In this document: in pieces, positions 17,917-27,521 of the stretch
Position numbering within the stretch: position 1 is the first letter of the stretch
Layout: each line of letters opens with the position of its first letter
NCBI GenBank assembly: GCA_049325575.1
Contig: JBMOLK010000200.1
Span: forward strand, 1-60,932
Length of the DNA: 60,932 bases
Origin: JBMOLK01 sp049325575
Lineage (GTDB): Bacteria > Bacillota > Clostridia > Acetivibrionales > Acetivibrionaceae
Direction: 5' to 3'
The notes under the pieces: model-generated
Databases searched by the model: none
Told to the model about the DNA's origin: nothing
What the model saw: the letters and a program-made list of their open reading frames with translations, nothing else
Made by a program: the position numbers and the translations under genes

Positions 17917-18735
17917 TTATTTTATTAAGAATTCAAATCCATGCTTTTCAAATATTGGCTTTGCTTTGCTACTGTAAAGAAAGTCAATATAGTCCTTTGC
18001 AGCATCTATATTTTTACTTGACTTAATGACAGCAGCCGGATAAAAAATAGATTTATGTGAACCTTCAGGTGCTCTTGCAACTAACTTCACCTTATCAGAT
18101 ACTTTGGCATCTGTCTCATAAACCATTGCTGCATCGGCATTGCCTGTTTCCACCCAGGTCAGCACCTCTTTTACATCCTTTCCGTACACAGCCTTAGGTT
18201 TAATTGAATCTAATATATCAAGCTTTGTCAAAACCTCCTCTGCATACTGCCCAACCGGAACGCTCCTTGGTTCGCCAAGCCCGACTTTTTTAACCTTATC
18301 TGTTAAAAGATCTTTAAAATCAATAACTTCCAAGGAATTCTCAGGTACAACAAGTACTATTTTATTTTCCAAAAAGTCCTTTCTTGTATCTTCTATAATT
18401 AAACTTTTATTTTCTAGTGCATCCATTTGTTTTGTTGCTGCAGAAACAAACACATCCACCTCCGCCCCCAGTTCAATTTGCCTCTGCAGAGAACCTGAAG
18501 AACCAAAATTATATGTGATGGTAACACCCGGTTTTTCATTTAAGTAAGATGTTTTAATTTCTTCCATAGCCCCCTTTAGACTGGCAGCTGCTGAGATTGT
18601 CAGTTCTACAGGTTTTACTTCTTCAGGTTGCTTTGTATTATTTGATTCTATACCTGTTTGCCCGCACGCAGCCAAAAATACTGTTAGAAAAATTGTTATA
18701 GGCAGCAATAGAATCCTACCTAAGCATCTCACCAT
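17917..18735 (-). CDS. modA: Molybdate ABC transporter substrate-binding lipoprotein
   Basis: 272 residues. Lipoprotein signal with lipobox LAAC (Cys24), then a ModA fold: LTISAAASLKGAMEEI, FGSSGSLQRQIELGAEVDVF and a C-terminal MVYETDAK segment. ModA binds molybdate or tungstate outside the membrane and delivers it to ModBC. No modB or modC is seen in the window, so the gene is an orphan here and must share a permease encoded elsewhere, or sense rather than transport. AGGAGGG precedes ATG with good spacing. Confidence 0.9.
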   Translation of the reverse strand: MVRCLGRILLLPITIFLTVFLAACGQTGIESNNTKQPEEVKPVELTISAAASLKGAMEEIKTSYLNEKPGVTITYNFGSSGSLQRQIELGAEVDVFVSAATKQMDALENKSLIIEDTRKDFLENKIVLVVPENSLEVIDFKDLLTDKVKKVGLGEPRSVPVGQYAEEVLTKLDILDSIKPKAVYGKDVKEVLTWVETGNADAAMVYETDAKVSDKVKLVARAPEGSHKSIFYPAAVIKSSKNIDAAKDYIDFLYSSKAKPIFEKHGFEFLIK

Positions 18736-18794
18736 ATGCCCTCCTGTAAATTCAAATTCATAAAAAATATAAATTTTTAATATCTAATCTACAC

Positions 18795-19811
18795 CTATTC
18801 ATCCTTTTCCAAATATATAAACTTTAAATTATCAGTAATATCTTGAGCTCTGAATCTTTTATAGCCAAGCTTTTCATACAGTGCAAGGTTTTTATCACTT
18901 AGATGCCCGGTAAAAAGCTCGTATCTGGCTCCCCTAAAGCATCCTTCAATAGCATGCATGAGTTTTTTCCTTATTCCCCTGTTCTGATAATCCGGATGTA
19001 CAATCAATCTTCCTATATAACAGGTACCATCCTTTTCAAAGGCCCTGACTGAACCCACAATTTTTCTATCCTGAATAATCTTCAAAACAATTGAACTTTT
19101 TGCCTCTTCTTTTAGCTCCTCTAAAGTCTGGGTGAGTGGAAGTATGCCATAATCATTGTAAATTGCTGCTTCACTTTGATAGGCAAGCTTCTGAAGTTTT
19201 AGGATTTCATCCAGGTCGTCTTTTGTTGCAATATCAACTTCTTTTATAAAAACCCAATCCTTTTTAATAATAGAATATTGTTTGACATCACAAAACTTTC
19301 CTTTAGAAAACAACCTCTGGCGCAGTAATCCTTCAAATGACATACAGGCTTTTTTCATAACCCTGCCCGATGCCTCATTTTCAGGAATATGTACTGCCTC
19401 AATCCTGTTAAGCTTCATCTCTTCAAATCCAAATTTGATAAGTCGTCTTACTGCTTCAGTCATAATGCCTTTTCCCCAATATTCCTTTGATAAAACATAC
19501 CCTATAGACCCCAAGGAATTTGGTAAATCAAGCTGCACAAATCCCATTGCCCCGACTAATCTGCCGGTTTTCTTAAGCTCTATTCCCCATTCGCCAGCTT
19601 CATCCTTTTTATATCGTTCAAGTGTCCAATTAATAAAAGCTTTAGTATCCTCTACTGATTTATGAGCATCCCATGTTGTATATCTGGCTACTTCGGGATA
19701 TCTTGCATATTCAAATACATCCTGGGCATCAGATATTCCAAGTTTCCTTAAAATTAATATCTCTGTTTCCAATGTGGGGTTGCCGCAAAACTTCAACGTT
19801 GATTCTTTCAT
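18795..19811 (-). CDS. Double acetyltransferase: RimJ/RimL-type GNAT fused to a second GNAT
   Basis: 338 residues from the ATG preceded by GGAGGTGG. Residues 1-185 are a RimJ/RimL-like GNAT (LILRKLGISDAQDVF, SKEYWGKGIMTEAV, ENEASGRVMKK); residues 190-338 are a second GNAT (IGRLIVHPDYQNRGI, LYEKLGYKRF). The two halves match, in the same order, the two separate overlapping genes at 37396-38471. Upstream lies an attenuator-like leader whose terminator ends about 30 bases before this start. GNATs move an acetyl group from acetyl-CoA to amines; the leader suggests an antibiotic or toxic small molecule, which is inference. Confidence 0.88.
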   Translation of the reverse strand: MKESTLKFCGNPTLETEILILRKLGISDAQDVFEYARYPEVARYTTWDAHKSVEDTKAFINWTLERYKKDEAGEWGIELKKTGRLVGAMGFVQLDLPNSLGSIGYVLSKEYWGKGIMTEAVRRLIKFGFEEMKLNRIEAVHIPENEASGRVMKKACMSFEGLLRQRLFSKGKFCDVKQYSIIKKDWVFIKEVDIATKDDLDEILKLQKLAYQSEAAIYNDYGILPLTQTLEELKEEAKSSIVLKIIQDRKIVGSVRAFEKDGTCYIGRLIVHPDYQNRGIRKKLMHAIEGCFRGARYELFTGHLSDKNLALYEKLGYKRFRAQDITDNLKFIYLEKDE

Positions 19812-19833
19812 ATTTAAAACCACCTCCAGAATA

Positions 19834-19981
19834 CAAAAAACCCGCAGAATCACTCTTATGTGACTCCGCGGGTTGAATTTCCGCGTGTAAGGCTTAAAAA
19901 CCTCTATGTAGCTCAGGCTAATTTACCCTTATACATACTCACCTTTTGAAGCATTATTACATATTTTTTCTATTTTGTCAA
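19834..19981 (-). ncRNA. Attenuator-like leader element, copy 1
   Basis: Reading the minus strand: TTGACA (19976-19981), a 17-base spacer, AATAAT (19953-19958), a ribosome site AAAGGTGAG, a short frame MYKGKLA, then conserved sequence including a small AGGT/GCCT hairpin, TTACACGCGGAA, and a 13-bp terminator stem (CCCGCGGAGTCAC with GTGATTCTGCGGG) followed by six T. CGCGG before the terminator can pair with CCGCG of its 5' arm, giving an alternative to the terminator. Two other copies occur at 27522 and 40418. It heads the double-GNAT gene. Confidence 0.88.
19913..19936 (-). CDS. Leader peptide MYKGKLA (copy 1)
   Basis: Seven codons and TGA directly after AAAGGTGAGT. The first three codons (Met-Tyr-Lys) and the ribosome site are identical in all three leader copies, while the rest varies in sequence but keeps a hairpin-forming pattern. 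Position and conservation suggest a regulatory peptide whose translation controls the downstream terminator. Confidence 0.65.
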   Translation of the reverse strand: MYKGKLA

Positions 19982-20015
19982 TAGGATATTTAGGGAATTT
20001 ACGAATGCAGCATAG

Positions 20016-21320
20016 CTATTGCAATAAAATTTCACGCTCTTCAGCTAGTGAACTCTCAATTTCATCTGCAATATCCTTTATAGCTTTCTCTGAATCAATA
20101 TTCATTACAATAGCATCGGTTATTTCTTTATCAAATATCTCTCTTGCCTTATCGTCCAAAGGAGTCATTCTATATTGAACCATGTTTTCTCCTAAATCCT
20201 CAAAGAGAGGTTGAACTATCTGTCCACCAAAAAATGTGTTGCTTCTTTTCATTAAATTTGGATTTCTCCTGGCTTGAATATAACCTGTAACCATATCAAT
20301 GTTTTCACTTCGGTTTTGATGTGTTGCAATGTATTCGATAAATTTCCAGGCCCATTCCTTGTTCTTGCTTTGTGAGTTTATTGCAAGCCTGGTATCTGAA
20401 GCCCAAGCTTTTATTCCCAAAGGCGGCTTGGTAACTCTCCATTTCCCGGCTTGCTCCGGCGCATAACTTTCTATGATACTTGCTCCCCAGGAACCCAAAT
20501 TAGATACCATAACCAGCTTTCCATCCTGAACAGCTTTTTTTCCAGCCTCACTCCAAAAACCAGCCTCAAGTTCAAAACCAGACTTATGTACATTTTTTGC
20601 AATGTTTAGCACTTTAACAAACTCATCTGAATTTCTTACAAATTTTAAATTTTCATCAAAAAATCCTACAGAAGAACCTAAGAGGACAGGAAGGTCCGTA
20701 GGCCATTGAAAAATATACTGGTCTTTTAACTTTAACTTCTTTGCTATTGCAATAAGGTTTTCCGGATTTTCTATAAATCTGCCGAATTCATCAGGCTCTG
20801 ATGGAAATCCATTCTCCTCCATTACATCTGCACGGTAAAAAGTAACACCAGGGGACGTCAAAAATGTCATTGCCAGAACACTTTTATTATCAACAGATTT
20901 ATTACTATCCCAAACATCTTTAGGGAAATCCTTTTCATATTTTCCTGCCGAATAGGGCTCTTCCAGTAAATTCTCCAGAACTCCGTTTACTGTGTACTGA
21001 CCGAAAAATGAACTGTCCATAACCAGTATGTCAGGCCCATTCCCTTCTGATAATGCTTTTATGTATTCATTTTTTAGTTCATCAAAACCAAAATTTTCAA
21101 CGGTGATATTTATTTCCGGATATATTGTGTTAAATCCTTGTATTTGATGAGACCAACCATTGAAAAATGTCCATAATTTTAACTCTATATTCTCTTTTTT
21201 GTCAGTAGTTTGTACCGACATACTTTCATCTTCGGGCAATGCTTTTTTTTCTCCACACCCACTTACAGCTATTGATAAACATAATAATAAAGAGATAATA
21301 ATATACCTGGATATTTTCAT
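20016..21320 (-). CDS. Extracellular sugar-type solute-binding lipoprotein
   Basis: 434 residues from the ATG preceded by GAGGATGG. Lipoprotein signal with Cys after LSIAVSG, then a family 1 ABC solute-binding fold (LKLWTFFNGW, EALSEGNGPDILVMDSS-like region, WAWKFIEYIATHQNRSENI). Such proteins capture oligosaccharides or related solutes outside the membrane. No permease or ATPase gene is adjacent. It starts 29 bases after the stop of a membrane GGDEF-EAL gene in the same direction, so the pair may be a sensor unit. Ligand unknown. Confidence 0.85.
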   Translation of the reverse strand: MKISRYIIISLLLCLSIAVSGCGEKKALPEDESMSVQTTDKKENIELKLWTFFNGWSHQIQGFNTIYPEINITVENFGFDELKNEYIKALSEGNGPDILVMDSSFFGQYTVNGVLENLLEEPYSAGKYEKDFPKDVWDSNKSVDNKSVLAMTFLTSPGVTFYRADVMEENGFPSEPDEFGRFIENPENLIAIAKKLKLKDQYIFQWPTDLPVLLGSSVGFFDENLKFVRNSDEFVKVLNIAKNVHKSGFELEAGFWSEAGKKAVQDGKLVMVSNLGSWGASIIESYAPEQAGKWRVTKPPLGIKAWASDTRLAINSQSKNKEWAWKFIEYIATHQNRSENIDMVTGYIQARRNPNLMKRSNTFFGGQIVQPLFEDLGENMVQYRMTPLDDKAREIFDKEITDAIVMNIDSEKAIKDIADEIESSLAEEREILLQ

Positions 21321-21349
21321 ATAACCATCCTCACTTCCTCTTAGGGTTT

Positions 21350-24097
21350 TTAAAAACATGAAGAATTTTTGGGCTTAACCTTATAATCTAAAAGCCAGTT
21401 TTCTAAATCCTTGCCGTCCATTGGGGCACCTAACAGGAATCCGTGCATATCATCACATCCCAATTCTTTAAGCTTTTTTATGTTTTCCATAGTCTCTATT
21501 CCCTCTGCAACAACCTTAATGTCCATTGAATGAGCCAGGTCAATTATGGCCTTTACTATAAGAGCATTTTTTTTGTCAAATGATATTTTATCTATAAAGT
21601 TCTTGTCTATCTTTATGCAATCTATTGGAACCTCTTTCAATATGGAAAGAGATGAACTGCCTTCACCAAAATCATCTATTGAAATATATACACCTAACAT
21701 TTTCAATTCATTTAATATATTACTCAAATTCTTAATATTCTTTAATAAAAAGGACTCAGTTACATCCAATCCAAGAATTTCTGCCTTTAAACCGGTTTCG
21801 TCAAGTACTCTTTGTACTGTTTTAACAACATCATGGTTCAAAAAGTGATCAGCACATATATTAACAGTCACACGGGTATTGATAATACCCTTTTCCTTCC
21901 ACGCATTATTTTGAATGCATGCCTCTTTTAGCACCCAGTATCCTATATCATCCATTAGCTCCAGGTTATTTGCCATAGAAATAAACCTTGAAGGTAAAAT
22001 CAATCCTAGCTTAGGATGATTCCACCTAAGGAGAGCTTCTATGGCTGTGACATTTCCGGTCTTAACATCGAACTGTGGCTGGTAATACAGGGAGAATTCC
22101 TTTCTTTGCAGGGCCTTCTTAAGTCCCATCTCCAACTGTAATTGTTCCTCTTTGTCATCTTTATCAATTTCTTCGTAAAAGCGGTATGTGTCTCCACCGG
22201 ATTCCTTTGCAGCATACATTGCAATATCTGCATTCCTAAGGACAGTTCTTATGTCATTTGCATCCATAGGATACATAGAAATTCCTATACTACCGGATAC
22301 AAAAAGGTCAATTTCCTTATCTTTAAAATTTACAGTAATTTTGTCAGACAATATTTTATTAATGTGCAATGCAGCCACAGTTACTTTTTCTTTATCGGTA
22401 TCTTCCATAATTACAACAAACTCATCTCCTCCAAGCCTTGCAGCAAAACTGTCGTTTTTGGCATACATATTTAACCTTTTGGCAATTTCTATTAAAACAG
22501 TATCTCCAACTTCATGACCAAGAGAATCATTTATTTGCTTAAAGCGGTTTAAGTCTATAAACATTACAGCAATTATCTTATTGGAATTTCTTTCTTTTTT
22601 TATTATCTCATCCAGATGATTTATAAAATAAAGTCTGTTAGGCAAATCTGTAAGTGCATCATAATAAGCTAAATGCTTTAGCTTTTCCCTTGACTTTTTT
22701 AATTCAAGGGTTTGATCAAGAAGTTTTTTATTCATTTGCTTCTCTTCTTTAAACAATTCCCCCAATTTATCTGACATTTCACGAAAGTTTGATATCAGCG
22801 ATCTTATTTGACTAATAGAAGTACTTGGCCAGTCAATTTTCTCCTGACGTCTTAATTTATCAGGTATACCGGTTGAAGAGTAAGCAAGTCTAGATAATGA
22901 ACTTGATAAAAACCTACTGGTCAGCATAGATAGAACAGTAGCAATTAGGCATGAAACAATAATTATTAAAAACTTATATTTATACCCCTTCCACATGTTT
23001 TCGGTATAATATACCAATGGCATCTTAATAATAAGATTCAAATCGATATCTTCAAATTTTATAGTTTCTATAAAAAATGCCTGTTTCCAACTGCTGACTT
23101 CAGAAATACTACTTTTAGCCGGAGGAAACCAAAGATATACATTCCCATTTAACTTGGAGACCCTCCAGTTTTTTTGCTGGTTATAGCTTTTTCCATACTT
23201 TTGTGCATGCTTGTTTGCTGTATATATATTGCTATTACTATCCAGGATCATTATTTCCAGCATGTTATTTTCATGGTCCATATCTATAATTTTTTTAATA
23301 TTTTTAAGCTGTATAGGGGAATTTAAACGTACCTTCCTCAGATCTTTAGTATCCCAGCGTTTTAATTGTTCCATAATATTAGTTTTTTTTGTATCCATTG
23401 TGTTAATAATTGTATCGTTCAAATCCTGGCTTACATACCAGCCACTCATAAATGTAAACAATATAAATGGCCCTAAAACAGAAACTAAAGTCATATGAAA
23501 TAACAGCATGCTAAAATCTATTGTCAGTGCTTCTCGCCTTCCTATTATTCTTTTTACATTGACATATGAAACCAGAATATCAGCCAGTAAGACATTAATC
23601 AAACCTATAATAGCCTGATTAAAAACAGTAGTATAACCGTCAATACCCAATTCTCCAGTGTATAAATAAAAAAACAAAGCGGTAAAAGGGCAGCCTAAAA
23701 AAATCCAGTATAACAAATCAGATAAGAATAAATTTCGGGTCTTTAACTTAAATCTCATTCCAACAAATAAGACTTCCAAAGGTGCCAATATTAAAATAAT
23801 ATCCGAATTAAAAATAAAAATTGCCAGTACATTTACTGCAACACTTGAAATAGTGGCGGGAATAACCCCATATAAACGCAAAATAATAAACACAAATAAT
23901 GAACTAAAAGTTATGTATACGCCATAAGAAAGGGGTATCCTGTAAACCACAGCACCCAAGCATAAACCTGTCAGGAAACCTATAACAAGCAGCTTTCTTA
24001 TAGACTTATTATTAATTACCATATTTGACATTAATATCTTTATATTAATCACTCCTCTATTAGAAGTGCCTGTATGAAAATTAAGAAACATATACAA
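21350..24097 (-). CDS. Membrane-bound GGDEF-EAL c-di-GMP protein
   Basis: Up to 915 residues; the start is unsettled (TTG 24097, ATG 24091 or ATG 24031). An N-terminal region of about six membrane helices is followed by an extracellular sensor segment (about 230-365) and a seventh helix. A GGDEF domain follows (RLGGDEFVV, intact, without an obvious RxxD inhibitory site), then an EAL domain. The EAL domain keeps EALLRW, DDFGEGSSS and VVAEGIET, but has LDVTES where LEITES is usual, and MHGF for QGY. The synthase half looks active; the phosphodiesterase half may be altered. Likely cotranscribed with the solute-binding protein that follows. Confidence 0.9.
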   Translation of the reverse strand: MYMFLNFHTGTSNRGVINIKILMSNMVINNKSIRKLLVIGFLTGLCLGAVVYRIPLSYGVYITFSSLFVFIILRLYGVIPATISSVAVNVLAIFIFNSDIILILAPLEVLFVGMRFKLKTRNLFLSDLLYWIFLGCPFTALFFYLYTGELGIDGYTTVFNQAIIGLINVLLADILVSYVNVKRIIGRREALTIDFSMLLFHMTLVSVLGPFILFTFMSGWYVSQDLNDTIINTMDTKKTNIMEQLKRWDTKDLRKVRLNSPIQLKNIKKIIDMDHENNMLEIMILDSNSNIYTANKHAQKYGKSYNQQKNWRVSKLNGNVYLWFPPAKSSISEVSSWKQAFFIETIKFEDIDLNLIIKMPLVYYTENMWKGYKYKFLIIIVSCLIATVLSMLTSRFLSSSLSRLAYSSTGIPDKLRRQEKIDWPSTSISQIRSLISNFREMSDKLGELFKEEKQMNKKLLDQTLELKKSREKLKHLAYYDALTDLPNRLYFINHLDEIIKKERNSNKIIAVMFIDLNRFKQINDSLGHEVGDTVLIEIAKRLNMYAKNDSFAARLGGDEFVVIMEDTDKEKVTVAALHINKILSDKITVNFKDKEIDLFVSGSIGISMYPMDANDIRTVLRNADIAMYAAKESGGDTYRFYEEIDKDDKEEQLQLEMGLKKALQRKEFSLYYQPQFDVKTGNVTAIEALLRWNHPKLGLILPSRFISMANNLELMDDIGYWVLKEACIQNNAWKEKGIINTRVTVNICADHFLNHDVVKTVQRVLDETGLKAEILGLDVTESFLLKNIKNLSNILNELKMLGVYISIDDFGEGSSSLSILKEVPIDCIKIDKNFIDKISFDKKNALIVKAIIDLAHSMDIKVVAEGIETMENIKKLKELGCDDMHGFLLGAPMDGKDLENWLLDYKVKPKNSSCF

Positions 24098-24329
24098 ATT
24101 GCATTTCTTGCCTAAAATGCTTTCAGAAACTTATTTAAGAAAAGTTAATATTAATATGAGAAACAAATAAATTTTAAAAGATTATACTATAATATTTCGG
24201 CGTTGTTATAAAAAATCCTCTATTTATTGATAAATAATCAGTTTGTTTAAAAAATCCTCTATCTCTTATATGTATATTTTTATTGCAACAATTAAAAAAT
24301 ACATATAATTCTATGCTTTGGAGGACGAT

Positions 24330-25895
24330 ATGAATATAGATGAACAAAACTACTTTAAAAAACCACCCCAGTCATATTGGATGGCATCTACACCCATAAC
24401 AAATTATCCCGCTTTGAATGAAGATATAAAAGTAGATATTGTTATTATCGGTGGCGGTATGACAGGTATTTCCTGTGCTTATCTACTTGTAAATGAAGGA
24501 TTGAAAGTTGCTGTCATTGAGGCGGATCGAATTCTACAGGGCACAACAGGGCATACAACGGCTAAAGTAACATCACAGCATGGTCTTATATATAATAAAA
24601 TAAAAAATCAGATGAGTGAGGAATTTGCAAAACAGTATGCTGATGCAAATGAATCTGCAATCCGGTTTATAGAAAGAATATCAGATGATATTGCTATAGA
24701 CTGTGATTTTGAACATCAACCTGCATATGTATTTACACAGCAGGATAAGTATGTGAAAAAAATTAGTGATGAGGTTAAGACGGCTTTAAGCCTGGGTATT
24801 AAAGCCGAATATACAGACAGGATTCCCTTTGATATTCCAATAAAGGCAGCTGTGCGCTTTGACAATCAGGCACAGTTTCATCCACGAAAATATCTATTAG
24901 CACTTGCAAAAGAGATTATCAAAAATGGAGGCAGCATATACGAGCAAACCAGGGCTATGGATATTGAAGAAAGCGGTTCGTATATTATAACAACCAAGCA
25001 GGGAAAAAAAGTAACTGCCGAAAAGGTCATAATTGCCTCACACTACCCTTTCTACAACAAACCTGCTATGTACTATGCAAGAATATACTCCGAAAGATCA
25101 TACGTTGTGGCCATTAAAGCCAAAGAAAAGTACCCTGGAGGAATGTATATAACAGCAGAAGAGCCTACAAGGTCACTGCGATACCAGAATACTGAAAACG
25201 GTGAACTTATATTGGTAATCGGAGAACATCATAAAACCGGTCAGGGAAAAGATACCATCAAACATTATGAGGCATTGGCAGACTATGCCAATATTAATTT
25301 TACTGTAGAAGATATTCCTTACAGGTGGTCTACTCAAGACTGCATGACTTTGGATGACGTCCCCTATGTCGGCCATTTTACATCAAAAACACCCAACATG
25401 TATATAGCTACAGGGTATGGAAAATGGGGTATGACAAACAGTACGGCTTCAGCTATGATTCTAAGGGATTTAATTATTCATGGAAAAAGCCCGTGGGAGG
25501 ATGTTTACAACCCATCGCGTAAAACAATAGCGGCTTCAGCTAAGAACTTCATAGTAGAAAATGCAAACATTGCAAAAGAGCTTATCGAGGGAAAAATTTG
25601 GCCTCTGCCGGATGACATTAAAATTAAACCTGGAGAAGGAAAGGCGATTGAAGCAGATGGACAAAGGAGCGGAGCTTATAGGGATGAAAAAGGTACACTT
25701 CATCTGGTGAACTCTACCTGTACACATATGGGATGCGAGCTAAACTGGAACTCTGCAGAAAAATCCTGGGACTGTCCCTGCCACGGCTCAAGGTTCACTT
25801 ACGAGGGAGAAATAATTGAAGGGCCGGCTGTTAGTTCTTTAAAGACAAGTAACGATGTAAACACAATTGATAAGCTGTTAAATGATCATTTTTAG
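24330..25895 (+). CDS. FAD-dependent oxidoreductase with C-terminal Rieske domain
   Basis: 521 residues from ATG 24330 (GGAGG five bases before). The N-terminal FAD-binding motif VIIGGGMTGISCAYLL belongs to the DAO/glycine-oxidase superfamily. A C-terminal Rieske [2Fe-2S] domain has Cys464-Thr-His466 and Cys482-Pro-Cys-His485. This is the architecture of Bacillus YhfW-like proteins, whose substrate is not known to me. It is monocistronic, divergent from the GGDEF-EAL gene and ended by a strong bidirectional terminator. Confidence 0.88.
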   Translation: MNIDEQNYFKKPPQSYWMASTPITNYPALNEDIKVDIVIIGGGMTGISCAYLLVNEGLKVAVIEADRILQGTTGHTTAKVTSQHGLIYNKIKNQMSEEFAKQYADANESAIRFIERISDDIAIDCDFEHQPAYVFTQQDKYVKKISDEVKTALSLGIKAEYTDRIPFDIPIKAAVRFDNQAQFHPRKYLLALAKEIIKNGGSIYEQTRAMDIEESGSYIITTKQGKKVTAEKVIIASHYPFYNKPAMYYARIYSERSYVVAIKAKEKYPGGMYITAEEPTRSLRYQNTENGELILVIGEHHKTGQGKDTIKHYEALADYANINFTVEDIPYRWSTQDCMTLDDVPYVGHFTSKTPNMYIATGYGKWGMTNSTASAMILRDLIIHGKSPWEDVYNPSRKTIAASAKNFIVENANIAKELIEGKIWPLPDDIKIKPGEGKAIEADGQRSGAYRDEKGTLHLVNSTCTHMGCELNWNSAEKSWDCPCHGSRFTYEGEIIEGPAVSSLKTSNDVNTIDKLLNDHF

Positions 25896-25904
25896 CTGGT
25901 TTAT

Positions 25905-25947
25905 AGGCATAATGGCTGCCATCTGCATTGAGGCAGCCATTATGCCT
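25905..25947. terminator. Bidirectional terminator
   Basis: A perfect 16-bp stem (AGGCATAATGGCTGCC with its complement at 25932-25947) lies between the convergent oxidoreductase and methyltransferase genes. The T runs are weak on both strands, but the stem is very strong. Confidence 0.75.
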
Positions 25948-25970
25948 ACTTATCTGCAACCACATACATG

Positions 25971-26741
25971 TTACTCGATTATATAAAGATACCTGCTGGC
26001 AAGACCTTTATTGTACATCTCCCTGCCACAGGTGTCCTCCCTTAGTTTAGCCTCATATAAATCACTATTTCCTTCACACTCAAATGCATTTTTGTATTTT
26101 GGAAGTACTCTCAAGGAATTTTCATACAATGAGAATTCGTTCTCACTATAATCAACAGTTTTGTACGATATTTGATTTTTCTCAAAAGTCAGAGCAAGTC
26201 TTGTTTTGTCACAATCCAGTACACTCCTGTCCTCTATATACTGGTCAAATATATATTGAGAATAAAATAAATATAATCTGTTGTTTTTAATGTTTTTTAG
26301 CTGATTAACCAACATGTCAAGGTCGCTGCTAAAATAAAGACTATCAATTGCAAGCGTGATACTGGGTTTTAAGTCATACTGGGAAAGCTTGTCGATATCA
26401 GCATTAATATATGTTATTTCCTTACTATTCCTTTCAACCGTTTCATTATTTAACTGGTCAATGCCAATTCCTTTGCACCCATATTTTGTGATGAGAATAT
26501 TTAGAACACTTCCCGCACCACAGCCTAGATCTAAAAGCATATCAACAGGAGATATTGGAATGGTATTAATGATAAAATCAAGCTGCTGTTTATCCATCAT
26601 GTTAAAAAGATACATTCTATATCCATATACCTCTTCGCAAAAGTCAAGGTATGCACTACTCCTTGTTAAGCGGGTAATCTTTTGATTAAACTCGTTCCTT
26701 ATCATAGTTTTATTAATCTTGTCAGATTCCAATGCAATCAC
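25971..26741 (-). CDS. SAM-dependent methyltransferase
   Basis: 256 residues with a class I methyltransferase core: LLDLGCGAGSVLNIL (motif I, SAM binding), GIGIDQLN (motif II), and NADIDKL. The N-terminal 60 residues contain an aromatic-rich segment (YGYRMYLFNMM) that may bind the substrate. It lies 27 bases after another methyltransferase in the run headed by leader copy 2. A remnant of a close paralogue's C-terminus survives at 31459-31611. The substrate is unknown; small-molecule or antibiotic methylation is plausible from context only. Confidence 0.82.
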   Translation of the reverse strand: MIALESDKINKTMIRNEFNQKITRLTRSSAYLDFCEEVYGYRMYLFNMMDKQQLDFIINTIPISPVDMLLDLGCGAGSVLNILITKYGCKGIGIDQLNNETVERNSKEITYINADIDKLSQYDLKPSITLAIDSLYFSSDLDMLVNQLKNIKNNRLYLFYSQYIFDQYIEDRSVLDCDKTRLALTFEKNQISYKTVDYSENEFSLYENSLRVLPKYKNAFECEGNSDLYEAKLREDTCGREMYNKGLASRYLYIIE

Positions 26742-26768
26742 TCCATTATTTTTTCGATCTTAGAGTCT

Positions 26769-27458
26769 TCACTTTACAGCTATATATACAGCAAAATTGT
26801 AATACTTCCAAACTACATCAACAATATCAAAACCGGCTTCTTTTAACATCTTAAAGTGATCTGCCAGAGAAGCGGGACTGTCTTCCTCATAGTATTTGGG
26901 AATCCATTTGTTCAAAACCTCGTCCATTGAAACATTCCTGCACATAAAGCTTTTCCATTGTTTCATAAACTGCTGTTGAAGTATATCGGTGGACGCAAGA
27001 ACTATATCTGCATTTATGAATATACCTCCAGCCTTAAGGCCGGAATATATCTTCTTGTAGAAATTTCGCTTGTCTTCCGGTGTCACCAGGTGATGAAGCG
27101 CAAGTGACGAAACCACAGCATCATACTGACGAGAAAAATCAAAACTATAAAAATCGGTATTTATGTATGTTGTATCATGTGCATCACTAAGCTTGCTATC
27201 TGCTACTTGCAGCATATTTCCAGAAATATCAAGGCAAGTAAGCGAAGCTTTAGGATAGGCATTTTTAACTGCCCTTGCCACTGTACCTGTTCCGCATCCC
27301 AAATCAATTACTTCAATACTGTCAGAGTTATCAAATGGAATTGTGTTTACAATGGCTTCAACCATCTGTAGATAGTAAGGAATGAGATCTTTTACTATAC
27401 CATCATACTGCTGTGCCTCCTCTTCAAAATGCTTCTTTATCATCTCCATTTTTTCCAC
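26769..27458 (-). CDS. Class I SAM-dependent methyltransferase
   Basis: 229 residues if started at GTG 27458, which has GAGGTG six bases upstream. Motif I is IEVIDLGCGTGTVARAV, motif II LTCLDISGNML, and VVSSLALHHL follows at motif IV. The open frame extends further upstream to 27500, but those codons are the tail of a deleted acetyltransferase (see the remnant entry). First intact gene behind leader copy 2. Substrate unknown. Confidence 0.82.
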   Translation of the reverse strand: MEKMEMIKKHFEEEAQQYDGIVKDLIPYYLQMVEAIVNTIPFDNSDSIEVIDLGCGTGTVARAVKNAYPKASLTCLDISGNMLQVADSKLSDAHDTTYINTDFYSFDFSRQYDAVVSSLALHHLVTPEDKRNFYKKIYSGLKAGGIFINADIVLASTDILQQQFMKQWKSFMCRNVSMDEVLNKWIPKYYEEDSPASLADHFKMLKEAGFDIVDVVWKYYNFAVYIAVK

Positions 27459-27506
27459 AATTAACACCTCTTCTTTCTTTTCCAAGTATATAAACTTCAA
27501 AGCGTA
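27459..27506 (-). pseudogene. Remnant of a GNAT C-terminus
   Basis: Between leader copy 2 and the methyltransferase start, about 11 codons read ALKFIYLEKKEE. This matches the last residues of the double-GNAT protein (NLKFIYLEKDE) and of the split GNAT (ALRFVYFEKGGD). The leader's terminator is followed directly by a GGAG-ATG and then this tail, so nearly the whole acetyltransferase has been deleted. Confidence 0.7.
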
Positions 27507-27521
27507 TTCATCTCCAAAATG

